NCBI GenBank assembly: GCA_965214875.1
Contig: OZ243980.1
Coordinates: forward strand, 186,001-250,000
Reading direction: 5' to 3'
From: CBDAUN01 sp965214875
GTDB lineage: Bacteria > Pseudomonadota > Gammaproteobacteria > Arenicellales > JAJDZL01
Length of the DNA: 64,000 nt
Positions 37,128 through 48,000 of the stretch are shown in pieces. The translations under genes were made by a program, and so were the position numbers. Numbering within the stretch: the stretch's first letter is position 1; each line of letters opens with the position of its first letter. The notes below the pieces were generated by a model that had not been told where the DNA came from, made no database searches, and saw only the letters and a program-made list of their open reading frames with translations.

Positions 37128-37384
37128 AGCTCACTGAGCGGGCCGCTGCCGTTCGGACATCCGCGGCAGCCATATGAAGCTTGGCGTTCCAGCAATCCCG
37201 GAACTTGCCGATGCACCGGGAAACGTTTTTCTTGGCGCCCGCGCCGTCGGGCATCGGGATGCGCTTTAAAGCTGTCGCCGTATAAATCCTAGGTCTCGAT
37301 CTTGATCCAGGTCATCCGCTCGCGCTGCAAATGCTCGAGCGCACGGTTCAGGATATCGCTTTTCGACCACCGGTTGATGCGCAT
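37128..37384 (-). pseudogene. IS5-family transposase fragment
   Basis: On the minus strand, MRINRWSKSDILNRALEHLQ and RMTWIKIET, then an internal stop, GDSFKAHPDA, a frameshift, and IGKFRDCWNAKLHMAAADVR follow the N-terminal-to-central layout of IS5-type transposases (RWSK, DSTxxKVHPD, IGKSRGGWTTKIH). It holds the first catalytic Asp region only. It is heavily decayed and probably related to the C-terminal fragment at 18047. Confidence 0.65.
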
Positions 37385-37399
37385 CCAATGATGTGCCAA

Positions 37400-38006
37400 T
37401 GTCCGGGTTCAGATGCATGCGGGACTATCCGGATTTTCCCGAAGGGCGCAGTCTGGAGGGAAAAGGCCGGCGCACGAAAATTTTCAAGCAGCAGGGCGCT
37501 TGAAACAAATCCATCAGTCGAAAGGCGGGAGAAGGCGCCTTGCGAGTCAAACATGCACACCGGAAATTCTATCGTCACGACCCTGTTTGTGACGAACTTG
37601 CGAAGCGGGCGGCTGCTCCAGGGCGACACCCTGGCGCTGGGAAAAGCGCCTGCGCGAGCGTGATGCCCGCAGGCAAAGGCCGGGCCAGATGGTTAGGACC
37701 AACCACCCGGGCATCGCCATCGAAACCGGCTTCCGCATCAAGGAATCCGAGGCCGTCTGGCCGGTCTCGAAACTGTGCTGCATGCGAGCCAGCACCGCCA
37801 GCCACTGCGAGTTCCGCCAGTCCTTGCACCGGCAAGCCGGACATCGACACCGCGCGACACCGAACTGACCCGGTTCGAGCGCCTCTGCAACGTCTGCCAG
37901 CCGCATCAGGCGCTCGGACAATCGGCACCCATGCAGGCGTATAGTCAAAACTTAAACCGAACCGCGCTGGCCGCCCGAACAGTCCCGCTTATATTGAGCT
38001 CGGAAA
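37400..38006 (+). mobile_element. IS481-like deletion derivative
   Basis: The left end TGTCCGGGTTCAGATGCATG at 37400 is almost the same as the left end at 45853. The right part encodes ACRPHQALGQSAPMQAYSQN, then a degenerate right end (TATATTGAGCTCGG) that aligns to the TGTATTGAACCCGTACA ends elsewhere. The integrase core between is decayed by frameshifts and deletion. About 607 bp. It cannot encode a transposase. Confidence 0.65.
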
Positions 38007-38115
38007 TTTTCTGACAGACACTAATTGATCTAGTTATAATACGTTTACTTACAGTGTTGCTTGACGCTTAAATATCAACTGGCTTAAAACTTTAAATAGC
38101 TGAACGGAACCAACG

Positions 38116-41100
38116 ATGAATAAATCAATTCTTTTTATGCTAATCCCGCTCTCCACCAAAATCAAGGACGGGGGGGGTACGAAACTATGAAATAAAAAAG
38201 CATTTTCCCACCTTCAGGAATGCCGGCGCAATTTTATCACTGGCTTTTGCGTGTATATTCCTGCCATCACAGGCAACTATTGCCCAAAACCCCGCATGCG
38301 TCATAACAAAAGGAGTCGTTGACCGCGAGGCCGACCCGAACACCGATGCCGCGTTCGAGGAGGGTGCCGGAAGCGATTTCAAAATCACCTGCGCCGGGGT
38401 CGCCGCGAATGCCATCACTTCTGACATCCTGCAAGATCTTTTGGACGGAGCGGGCGGCTATGTCGCGGGCCGGTCCAAGATCATCCTCGACCTCAGCCGT
38501 ACCACCGGTAATGATCCGGTGAGCATTGAGTCGGAGGGCGAGCTGCTCACCATAGCGGGAGTGATCACGAATGCAGGCGAAACTGATGAATGGGTTGTCA
38601 GATGGGGTGGAAAAAATCCTGCTTCACCAGGACAGAGACGAGACATGGACCTTGTTGTGCATGCGACGATCATGGCCACTGGCAACGGCAGAAGAGGCGT
38701 GCAGGTCGAAGATAATTTCGGCCGAGGCATTTCCGTCTCCAACCGCGGCTCGATCAAGACGACGGGCGATGTGCATATCCGCAATCCGGTCGAGCGTCTT
38801 ACAGTAAGGCGGGCGTACGGGCTGAAGGTGCATCAGGAAGGAAGTGCCGATGGAGGCTCGATCAAAGTCGTCAACGAAAAAGCCGCGACCATCAGCACGG
38901 TTGGCCGCGCCGCAGACGGCATTAGTGTCTCTAAATACACGTCCGGTGAAATCGCGGTAGACAATCAAGGCACCGTCTCGGCAAGCGGAAACAATCACGA
39001 GCACACGTGGACATTCGAAGGCAAAGACCAAAAGGAAGCCAGAGATGCCGATGGAATTCAAGTGAGCCATGAAGGCGAATCCGGCGGCACAGTCCTCACC
39101 AATTCAGGAACAGTAACGGCGGCCGGGACCGGCGGCCGGGGACTCACCGTGACTTCCGAATCAAGCGGCGGCGTGCGAGTTTCCAATAGCGGGACTGTGA
39201 GAACCGAAGGTGGGGCCTGGAGTTCCACATTTGAAGATTTCAATCGAAGAGCCTACGGCGTTTTCGCGCAAAATGTAGGCGGCGGCGATGCAACGGCTGT
39301 CAACGAAGTAGGCGGCGTGATTTCGACCGGACTTGAAACTCCAACGGGGAGTGGACTCGCGCGAAGCGGCACTCAGGCTCACGGCTTGCGAGCGAGCAAA
39401 AGCGAAAATGCTATAGCTGGCTCATCAGAAGCAATCAACCACGGGACGATCACAACACGCGGTGAAAGAGCGCATGGCATGAGTACATGGGTTCAACTGG
39501 GCGACGGTAGCGAGCAGATTGATCCTAGCAAATTGCACACAACGCGAGGCCGAAATTCCGGAACAATCACCACTCATGGCCACGGAGCCAATGCCATGCA
39601 AATTATTTCGTCCACCAGCACAAACACAAGCAGCACTGTGCTGGCGTCGAACGAGCGTGGGGGGACGATTACGGTCGGAGGAGAAAACGCCGACGGCATC
39701 TTGGCACTCTTCTGGCATGAGGACAGCCAAGATTCAAATGCGCTTGGAACCATAACCGCGACCAACGACGGCACGATCAATGTCATGGGCAGTGATAGGA
39801 AAGATTCCGCATTCGACCGGTTCATGCCATCAGGAATCTATGCCGCGTTTGTGTCCGCTGCTAGCGCCGGCACGATTCTCAATAGCGGCGATGTGGAAGT
39901 CTACAATCGCGGCCAAATCAACGCGAGCGGAAGCCGGGCAGTCGGCATCAACGCCTTAGCCCATGGCACCGGAGACATCAGGATTGCCGTGGAGAACGGC
40001 CGCATTGTCGCCGGCCAGAAAGAGGTGGCGGCGCAACCAGCAGTTGCGGCCGACCCAAATGCGACCCCGCCTGTAGAAGCAAAGCCGGCTGTTGAAGCCA
40101 AGCTCAGAAGATTCGGCATCGGCATCCGCGCGGAGGCGAAAACCGATTCCACAACGAATTCTCAAACTGAGGAGACCGACCCATCCGATGACGACGACAT
40201 CGAGGTCGAGGTCAGCGGCTCATCGACCCAAATTGATGCGTACGGCGCCCCAAGCGATGATGGCGGCACAACTGATCATGACGAATCCAAGGGAATCGCC
40301 ATCTGGCTGGCTGCTGGCCCGGACGGACACTCCAAAGTGAGCCTTTCGGAAAGGGCGACGGTTAACGCATATGGCACCACTGATGAGCAACGCGGCATTG
40401 CGGTCTTGTTCAGCCAAGGCACTGGAACACTGGATATCGACAATGCCAATGTCAGCGGCGATATCATGTTCGCCCAGCCCGGCAGCGCCGGCGGCGAAAA
40501 CCGGCTAGATATAACCAACGGCAGACTCTCAGGCAATATCACATTCGCCAGTGGCAACTTTGCCGACCGGTTGACTGTCAGGGATTCGAGCTGGACCAGC
40601 ATCAACGGTGACATCGATTTTGGGGATGGCGAGGACGAGTTCAGTATCCGGGTTCAGCCGGAAGGCTTCGTCGGCATCAACGGCGGCATCGATTTCGGTG
40701 CCGGCAGCGACAAATTCAACATTGAAGTCGGGCGAGAGGCGTTCGTCAATATCAGAAGCGGCAACAACAGACCAATTGATTTTAACAGTGGCAACCAAGA
40801 CGAGCTGGATATAAATGTCGGCCAAGATGGCTTCGTCAATATCGACAGCGAGATCATCGGGCTGCATACCTTGAAGGTCGACGGCCATGCATCGGGCACT
40901 GTCCGTATTAGAAAGGGCGTGACTTTCAGCGGCAGTTCTCTCCAGGTCGAAAATGGCAGACTGATTGTCGACGGCATAATCGAACTGGGAACCAGCGGCG
41001 AGGTTACGATCAAGCAGCCGGCAAGGCTTGTCTTCACCTACGGCTCGGACGGAACAGGGGGGCAAATCAACGGCGGAAGCGTACATTTTGCCGAGCCCGA

Positions 41101-42505
41101 TGATGAGCAAGTCAACGTCTACGTGGCTCTACGCGATGATTTTGAAAACGACCAGCAACGGCAGGCTACGGTAGATGATCTCGTCGACAAAACTCGGATT
41201 CATACTATTTTTTATGACACCCGTCTCACCTACGGCGATGATAAGAATGACCTGAAGAGTCTCAATGTCATGTCCGAAGGAACAGATGAAAAGCTCGGCA
41301 ACGCGATGGTGGCTGAGTCCACCAATATAGCGACGATCGAATATGATCCGCTGGCAACGGATGAAAGCGACGCTAAGGTTTACAGCGGCTTTCAGACCGT
41401 CAAGGGAGATCGGAACGAAGATGTCCCGGAAGCGCAAGGCAATCGTCCAGCGGGCAGCCAAGGTCCTGTCGCGGGCAGCACCGGTTCCGGCAGCGGCGGT
41501 TCCGGCGGCGGCAGCGGCGGTTCCGGCGGCGGAGCGGTACTCGGGCTTGGCCTGCTTGCGGTACTGGTCGGCAACTTCTTCGGCGATGATGCCGGGGCGG
41601 GCTTCTACGACTACTCCGTCCATGCGCCGCAGCAGGTCCATGTCGCTTCGGTCGATGAACACGGCCTGCTGACCGTCAGCGAGATAAGCGATCAGCCTTA
41701 TCGGCTTTGGCTGCGTCCGGTGTCGTCGCATCTGTCAGGCATCGGCGATGCCGGCGCAAGCGGCACTCAGTTCGGCCTCGCCGCGCAGAGCGGCCAGTAC
41801 TTCTTCAGCGCCTCGATGACCCCGGATTCGACCGGTTCAGTGGACGCCCTAGACCTGGCCAGCAACGGCACGGCATATTCGCTAAGCAGCGGCTGGCGCA
41901 ACGACCGGCATTTCTTCGCGCTAAGCGCATCGCAAGGCGACTATGAAGTTGACTCCGTACTGGATAATCCAGTCGTCAGCAGCGTGCTACTGAGCAGTTC
42001 GCAAGTGAGCACAAGGCAGATCCGCGCAAGCGCGGGCACGAACTGGGAAGCCGGCCGGTGGCACTTCGCTCCGACCGCATCGCTGCATCGCGGCACCATC
42101 AACCAAAGCGCGCACATTGCGCAAGGCTATGCCTTGGAGGCGAGCGTGCCCAGCTACTCGCAGGACTACTCAGCTGCAGGCCTAGGCATTTCGGCTAGCG
42201 CAACAGACTGGCTTGACGCGGCAGGCAGCTTGCGCTGGAAACCGCGCCTGCGGCTCGACTCCATCCGCACCAGCTCGCAGAAAGTCGATGGTCTGACCTT
42301 GCGGCAAACCGACCGTCTGGGCGCACTGAGCTTCAGCACCGCCGCCGCAGTGCGGGGATTGCCTGAGACGGTCAACAGCCTCAGTTTTGGGGCAACCGTC
42401 AAGACCGCAGCAAGCCGCGGAACATGGAAGATGGGCTATGCCGGATTGGAAGCCGACGGCGAGCTCCACCAGGTCGCGATTGCCGGATACAGCTTGAAAT
42501 TCTAA
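38116..42505 (+). CDS. Giant phase-variable autotransporter-like surface protein, OFF by frameshift
   Basis: ATG 38116 reads 24 codons (MNKSILFMLIPLSTKIKDGG...) through eight G (38170-38177) to a stop. Seven or ten G would join it to a 1460-residue frame. Directly after the tract comes a signal peptide (FRNAGAILSLAFACIFLPSQATIAQ). The passenger, about residues 60-1100, is Gly/Asn/Thr-rich with many N-x-GT-T-x-G-x-x-A-x-G repeats, a likely beta-helix. A Pro/Ala/Glu-rich insert (ADPNATPPVEAKPAVEAK) interrupts it. A Gly/Ser linker near residue 1125 and a hydrophobic helix (AVLGLGLLAVLVGNFF) precede about 300 residues of beta-barrel-like sequence ending YSLKF, with the terminal Phe expected for outer-membrane barrels. 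No start codon lies in the ON frame downstream of the tract. An adhesin role is inference. Confidence 0.8.
38170..38177 (+). repeat. Poly-G tract (8 G), probable slippage switch
   Basis: Eight consecutive G at codons 19-21 of the autotransporter gene, just before the signal peptide. The current length puts the start codon out of frame with the 4.3-kb body. Confidence 0.82.
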
Positions 42506-42824
42506 GCGGCCGATCCTCTCCGCGACGACTTTGCAGATTCGCCGCGGCAATACAGATCCGTAGCGGCCAACTAGGGTCGCTGCGGATTCTTGCGAGCATG
42601 GCGCCAATAGATCGCACAAGCCACAGCCCGCAGGCGGATCAGGCTCGTGCCATGCGCAATTAAAATCCGACTGCGCGCCAGCATGAAACGCAAAGCCGAT
42701 GCTCATTAATCTGCATCACGCTTCCAATTGCCGGCTCTGCATTATCAATTAGTGCGGACGAATTGACACTTTTACTCAGAAATGCGCAAGCTTTGTAAAA
42801 AATATAAGTAATTGATTTTTTTAA
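42506..42824. other. Intergenic stretch after the autotransporter gene
   Basis: About 320 bases. GC-rich inverted segments around 42507-42560 could form a terminator, but no clean stem with a T-run is obvious. The rest becomes AT-rich. No gene is seen. Confidence 0.4.
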
Positions 42825-42842
42825 ACAAAAAATCTTTCATTT

Positions 42843-43073
42843 TGCAAGGAAGATCGGATCATCTGGGCGCCACTTGAGGCGTTTCGCACAACTGACGTGG
42901 ATTTTGATGATGCCCTGATCGTTGATAAAGCGATGAAGCCAGGCTCAATCCATGATTCAATGACCGAATTTTTTACATTCGACATCAATGCGTTGAAATT
43001 CCAAAAGCGAGCAAACCCTGTTGAGCTTGGCGGGTGCGGTCGTATGCTAGTGAAGATTTGGCCATATTCATAA
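42843..43073 (+). pseudogene. PIN-domain (VapC-like) toxin fragment
   Basis: An open stretch without a proper start encodes WAPLEAFRTTDVDFDDALI, then FFTFDINALKFQKRAN, ending at TAA 43071-43073. DFxDALI and TFDxxAxK are the last two acidic motifs of PIN-domain ribonucleases. The N-terminal half, with the first Asp, is absent. It lies between the autotransporter and the right IS copy and is probably debris carried with the composite transposon. Confidence 0.55.
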
Positions 43074-43107
43074 TATATTGAAATACGCTTCACGCGTCTT
43101 GTCGGTG

Positions 43108-44502
43108 CCTTAAAATCGCGTTAGGGTAGCTGCAAAAGGGGATAAAGCCTTGCATAATGGGGGTTTTTGGTCAAACAAAATTTCACCCGCTGGGCGGACC
43201 CGATCGGAGCAAGGCTTTATGGACATCCAATCCTGCAAGATTTCCACCACGAAAGACAAATCGGCTTCGCGAAGCGGCTTGGCGGCGCTCGCCGAGCTGA
43301 TGCGCAAGCTGGGGCTCGACTCCCATTTCGAGCGGCTGATGCCATGTCCGGGCAGCAGCCGCGGCTTGCGCCCGGGGGCGCATCTGACGACGTTCATGCT
43401 GATGATGCACGAGGGCTCGCGGCATCCGGGCGCAGCGGCGCACGCTGCACGCCCTGACGCTGGTGAACCGCCGGCTGCTGGCGGTCGCGGCGGAGTTCAG
43501 GGGCGGCTCGGTCTCGCCGAACGCGCGCAACTGCGAGTTCGTCCGCCAGTGCGAGCGCGCCCTGCCCAAGGGCGTCGAGGCGCATCGCGCCCGCATCGAC
43601 GCGGCGGGGTATCAGGCGAGGATCATCAACCACTTCACGAGCCGGGGAATCGGCTACGCGATCCGCGCCAGGCTCGACGCGAGCGTGGCCGGGCAGACCG
43701 GGGCGCTGGACGAGTCGCGGCGGCAGCCGTTCATCGAGCGCGACGGGACGGCGAGCCTGGCGCAGCAGACGGCGCGGTTCCTGCACTCGATGAACGACAC
43801 GCCCGAAGCGTTCGCGGCGGTCGTGCATCGGAGGCGAAAGTCCGGCCGGCAGGAGCTCGAGCTCGACTGCCCGCAGGCCGGCGACACGCTGTCGCAGGGC
43901 GGCTGCATCTACCGGGCGCTGGCGACCAGCTTCTACCGGCGGAGCGACTCGCGGGCGGTCCGCTGATGCAGCCGCAGAGGGGACGACTCCGAAAATCGCA
44001 TCCGCGAGCTTCGCAGCGGCTTCGGCGCGGCGCATCCCCCGTGCAGCGACTTCCATGCCAACGCGCTGCATTCCGCGCTGTGCATGCTCGCCTTCAACCT
44101 GTTCGCGCCGATGCGCCAGGCGCTGGACGCGAGCTGCGAGTCGATGCGCATCGAGACCTTTCGCCGGCGGCCCTGCTGCAGGGCGGGCAAGATCGCGCGC
44201 CATGCCCGAGGCCGGGCCTTGAAGCTGTGCGACGCGGTCGGCATGATCCGGGCGATGGCCCTGGCGCCGCAGCCGCCGGAAACGCAAAAAAAGCATCGCG
44301 CGCACGACAAAAAAACCGGCTGCGTCCCGGCGCGTTGCGGACTGTCATTGATCTTTCGCCCCGGTTCCGCTCCTCCGCCCTTTTCGGCCGCGTCCCGCCC
44401 GCAAGCCCGCCCGGCATCGCCGCGGCGAACGCCAAAATCTCTCCGCGCCCCGGATTTCGGCAAAATTCGCCCCAAAAAAAATCTCTAACGCGGATTTTGG
44501 GG
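43108..44502 (+). mobile_element. IS1380-like element, right copy, defective
   Basis: 1395 bp, roughly 99 percent identical by eye to the copy at 35409 and in the same orientation. It carries the same transposase lesions (N-terminal ATG at 43219, central frame 43463-43966, C-terminal piece from about 44084). The copies differ at about a dozen scattered bases plus one extra A near the right end. Shared lesions mean the defective version itself was duplicated. Confidence 0.8.
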
Positions 44503-44736
44503 GCGAAAGGCGTGCTCAGCAAACTTTCGGATGAAAACTGATTGGCAGGCAGACTGATAGGCTACGTGGGACCGGCGCGATAGAAATCACGCCTTTTGCA
44601 CCGATACTTCGGATACTCAATTAGCCGCTTTTGCCGGAGCAAAATTCAGCCTCGGCGAGGGCCGGTGAGGTTTCTATGCCGATAAAACATGCGCAAAGTG
44701 GCGCTATTGCTTTGCGACCGTGCCGAAAGACTCCGA

Positions 44737-45747
44737 TCAATTGTTGGGAGAGGTGCGAACGCAGATGTTTTCAGTCCGCACCATGTGATCTAGCAGGCGA
44801 ATCAGTGCATAGACCGCGTCGATATTGGGTGTCGGCACCCCGGTGAGCTTGCCGAATTCGACGACTGTGCCGATCAAGCCCTCTAGCTCTAAAGATCTAC
44901 CTGCCTCGATGTCCTGAAGCATTGAAGTCTTGTGCTTGCCGACACTCTCTGCACCCTCGATGCGCCGCTCGTTAGACAGGCGAATTTCCACTCCCAGGCG
45001 CGAAGCGACCTCGCGACACTCCGTCATCATGTCGTCAACGAGTTTGCGGGCAGGCTCGTGCCGGCAGATGTCGATCAGCGTAGCATGCGTCAGCGCGCTG
45101 ATAGGGTTGAACGTCAGGTTGCCGAGCAGCTTGAGCCACGTTTCGGCTCGTATATCTTCGATGACAAACGACTTGAAGCCTGATCGATTCAGAAGATCGG
45201 CAATGCGATTGGTTCGCTCCGTCTCAACCTTGTCGAGTTCTCCCACCGGAAACCGAAAGCCTTCGATGTGCCTGATCACTCCAGGTTCGATGATTTCAGC
45301 CGCCGGATAGGTGATCGTGCCGAGGATGTTCTTGGGGTCGATGCCGTTTTTAAGCACGCCGCCCGGGTCGACCGACTCGACGGTGCGGTTGTCGTGTTTT
45401 CCGCCTAGACGCTGAAAATACCACCACAGTATGCCGTTTTGCACAGTCAGCAATGTCGACTGAGGCCCAAGCAATCCGGCGACTTGATCGACAATCGGGG
45501 CAATCTGATGCGACTTGACTCCTAAGACGACCAGATCTTGGACTTCTACGGAAGATATGTCGTCGGTTGCGACAGCACCTTTGGCGACCTCCTTGGTACC
45601 ATCGTTCATGATGAGCTTCAGGCCGTTGGCCTTTATTGCTTCAAGATGCGGCCCTCTATCAACCAAGGTAACGTCTTCACCCGCGTTGTGCATCTTGACG
45701 CCCATCATGCCGCCGATCGACCCGGCTCCGACAATGCAAACTTTCAT
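44737..45747 (-). CDS. Ketopantoate reductase family (ApbA/PanE-like) oxidoreductase
   Basis: A 336-residue NAD(P)H-dependent reductase. The dinucleotide motif GAGSIGGMMG opens the protein after MKVCIV. VLGVKSHQ, VQNGI and the Lys/Asn region AETWLKLLGNLTFNPISAL are family features, followed by the helical C-terminal domain. The ATG at 45747 is the canonical start. It may make pantoate for coenzyme A, but no other pan gene is near, and paralogues of this family reduce other 2-oxoacids; the substrate stays open. Confidence 0.85.
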   Translation of the reverse strand: MKVCIVGAGSIGGMMGVKMHNAGEDVTLVDRGPHLEAIKANGLKLIMNDGTKEVAKGAVATDDISSVEVQDLVVLGVKSHQIAPIVDQVAGLLGPQSTLLTVQNGILWWYFQRLGGKHDNRTVESVDPGGVLKNGIDPKNILGTITYPAAEIIEPGVIRHIEGFRFPVGELDKVETERTNRIADLLNRSGFKSFVIEDIRAETWLKLLGNLTFNPISALTHATLIDICRHEPARKLVDDMMTECREVASRLGVEIRLSNERRIEGAESVGKHKTSMLQDIEAGRSLELEGLIGTVVEFGKLTGVPTPNIDAVYALIRLLDHMVRTENICVRTSPNN

Positions 45748-45852
45748 GATGAGTATCTCCGTAAATTGCAAATTGGTAGATTTTATCAGAGTCAATGCTG
45801 TTCAGCAGATTGACTGCTGAACGAATTCTTGAGGGTAGTCGCCGCATTCCAT

Positions 45853-46412
45853 GTCCGGGTTCAGATACATGCGGGACTACTCCTTTCTGGAGGACGCAGT
45901 CCGAAGGGAAGGGGCGGGCGCGCGAAAGCATTTTCAGGCAGCATGGCGCTTGATAGCAATCCAGCAGCCGAAAGGCGGGAGAAGGCGCCATGCAAACCGA
46001 ATGTCCGCACCGCAAATTCTGCCGTCTCGACGCGGTCCGCGACGAACTTTCGCCGCAGGCCGCCGAGCGCTTCGACCGGCTCGACCGGCTTCGCTGCGAA
46101 GGCGCGACCGAGCCGGCAGCCCTGAAGTCGGCGGGCTGCTCCAGAGCCACGCCCTGCCGCCCAGAAGCCCCATTTGCAATGGCTGCGTCGAGCGCGCCAA
46201 CGCCGCCGGCCGATACGAGTTCCACCAGTTCTACGCCGGCGAGCTGAGCGTCGGCGAACTGAACGTCGAGCTGGCCAAATTCGAGCGCTTCTGCAACGCC
46301 TGCCGGCCGCACCAGGCGCTCAGGCAAACGGCGCCCATGCAGGCGTATAATCGGAACTTCAACCAAAGCGCGCTGGCCGCCTGAAAAGTCTCAGATGTAT
46401 TGAACCCGTACA
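45853..46412 (+). mobile_element. IS481-like deletion derivative with both ends
   Basis: The left end is TGTCCGGGTTCAGATACATG, and the right end (reverse complement) is TGTACGGGTTCAATACATC, giving matching inverted ends of the TGT...ACA type. Inside, the N-terminal helix-turn-helix (RFDRLDRLRCEGATEPAALK) passes, across a large deletion, to the C-terminal integrase part (NGCVERANAAGRYEFHQFYAG, CNACRPHQALRQTAPMQAY). Total 560 bp. No clear target duplication. Confidence 0.72.
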
Positions 46413-46438
46413 GTTTCGACTGCAAGCATCAGACACTG

Positions 46439-46454
46439 TGAGCTATGCAGCTCA
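46439..46454. promoter_or_regulatory. Perfect hairpin/operator-like palindrome upstream of ATPase gene
   Basis: TGAGCT-ATGC-AGCTCA is a perfect 6-bp inverted repeat 30 bases before the ATG at 46484. It could be an operator or a leader hairpin. No protein can be assigned to it. Confidence 0.4.
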
Positions 46455-46483
46455 TAATCGATCACCCGAGTTAAATTGACCCT

Positions 46484-47794
46484 ATGAAAGAATGGCTGTT
46501 TCCTAAGCCAAGCCCGGCAACACCATTGCCGGAGGATGTGTGGCTACGGCACACTGATCGTTCCGAAGCCGGTCGAGAACCGTTTTTTTGTGGCAGAGAT
46601 GCCGATTATGAAGTGTTTCGATCGGCGCTTTTAAGCCTTGATGATGGAGTCGTTGGCGGAGGAACCATGATATTCCAGGGTGCGCCGGGAGCGGGGAAGT
46701 CTGCTTTGATGCTCGAGTGCATGGAGGCTGTTAGATGCCATTCAACGCCGGAAGACCCCTGGGTTGCAGTTTCCATCTACCCTGAAACACTATCATCCTC
46801 GATTGCCGTGGTAAGACGCATGATTCAATCGGTCAACAAGGAAAACGAGCGCCTTGCAAAAATCGCCAGCGGACCAGTCTGTGCAGGGCTAAGGCATTTG
46901 CTTAAGCAGGGCGAAACGTTGCTCCATAGCCTTGCAGAGCGAGGAGTTGCAGTGGGTGGCATCTCGGTGAGTACTAAGCCAAGTGCCGACAGCGACTCAC
47001 AACCGACGATGCCAGCCGAAATAGCATTTCTGGATGTCTCCGCCCTACTTGAAAAAGTTCGAATCGTGGTGTTTGTGGATAAGGCGCAGAACACGCCGAC
47101 AACAGATTCAGCCAAAGGGGTGATAGCTTGCCTTCACCACCCGCCCGGAAAAATTTCCCTGGTCGCGACGTTTTTCGATCTAAGCGACACTAGGCGGGTA
47201 TTGCGCGACTGCGGACTGTCGCGATTCGCGCACGGGCGGGTACGCGATCTGGAGACGCTTTCGATGGAAGAAGCAACCACCTCATTTCGACGCATGCTTG
47301 ATGCCTACTATGGCGGGACCAATGAAGAGAAAATGCTATGGGCGAAAGCCCTGGCGAAATTGTCTCAGGGATGGCCGCAGCATATCAACTGTGTCGGCAC
47401 AGCGGCCGGGCTGGTACTGCGCTCCAATGGAGGACGAGTGCAACAGCCTTTTCTGGAACAAGCGTTGGAACACGGCATAGACGGAAAGAATGAGTACTAC
47501 GAAGGTCGCGTGGAAGCCGGTTCCAATCGACCGTGGGTCTATCGGCATCTGGCGGAAGCCGCAAGCAAGAAGGAGGGGGCAATGTCGAATATCCTGTCGT
47601 ACGACGAGATCGACATGCTCACCGAGCCGGCACGTCGCAAGAACCATGAATCCATGAGCGAATTTCTAGCCAATGCGCTGCATGCCGGCCTGCTGGCATC
47701 GGTACCCAGAATCCCGGATCATTACAAGATTCCGATCCCTTCTCTCGCCGACTATCTGCGATCGCTGCCCGACAGACCAGCGCACTCCGACTAA
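46484..47794 (+). CDS. AAA-type ATPase with altered Walker B
   Basis: A 436-residue soluble ATPase. Walker A is GAPGAGKSA at residues 66-74. The Walker B region reads RIVVFVDKAQNTPTTD, where the residue after the Asp, normally the catalytic Glu (DEAQN), is Lys. A sensor-like block follows in LVATFFDLSDTRRVL. The C-terminal 150 residues are helical, with no known domain. It stands alone after the IS481 derivative, preceded by a perfect palindrome. The Lys suggests ATP binding without efficient hydrolysis. It may be a defence or regulatory ATPase, but its function is unknown. Confidence 0.75.
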   Translation: MKEWLFPKPSPATPLPEDVWLRHTDRSEAGREPFFCGRDADYEVFRSALLSLDDGVVGGGTMIFQGAPGAGKSALMLECMEAVRCHSTPEDPWVAVSIYPETLSSSIAVVRRMIQSVNKENERLAKIASGPVCAGLRHLLKQGETLLHSLAERGVAVGGISVSTKPSADSDSQPTMPAEIAFLDVSALLEKVRIVVFVDKAQNTPTTDSAKGVIACLHHPPGKISLVATFFDLSDTRRVLRDCGLSRFAHGRVRDLETLSMEEATTSFRRMLDAYYGGTNEEKMLWAKALAKLSQGWPQHINCVGTAAGLVLRSNGGRVQQPFLEQALEHGIDGKNEYYEGRVEAGSNRPWVYRHLAEAASKKEGAMSNILSYDEIDMLTEPARRKNHESMSEFLANALHAGLLASVPRIPDHYKIPIPSLADYLRSLPDRPAHSD

Positions 47795-48000
47795 AAGGTC
47801 AAGCAGGCGTTTTAGCGACAGGCTTTATCTGTATCGGAATTTAATCGACGAAAAGTCGCTTCAGTGATACGCGATTCAACCAACCGCTGATGGCGGTCTC
47901 CGCACATCTAAAATGCAAGCAAAATGCCTTTGGCCGCCAAAAACATCTCAGTAAACGACTTCAGTATCGCACTTGCAAATCAAAAAACCGCTATCAGGAC

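Larger units (their letters stand above)
35409..44502 (+). mobile_element. Composite transposon: two direct IS1380-like copies around an autotransporter gene
   Basis: Two nearly identical IS copies in the same orientation (35409-36802 and 43108-44502) enclose 6.3 kb. The sequence just outside the left copy ends GCGAA (35404-35408), and the sequence just outside the right copy begins GCGAA (44503-44507 if the IS ends with GGGG). The inner flanks (ATTTT and CGGTG) do not match. That pattern is expected if the whole 9.1-kb unit inserted together, or if a circle recombined into a single resident IS. Cargo: IS5 and IS481 debris, the autotransporter gene and a PIN-domain fragment. Confidence 0.75.

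Noticed and set aside
38020..42757. Inverted repeat CACTAATTGAT around the autotransporter gene as possible transposon ends like those of cassettes A and B
   Set aside because: Only 11 bp match, the adjacent octamers differ, and the polarity and sequence do not fit the cassette ends.
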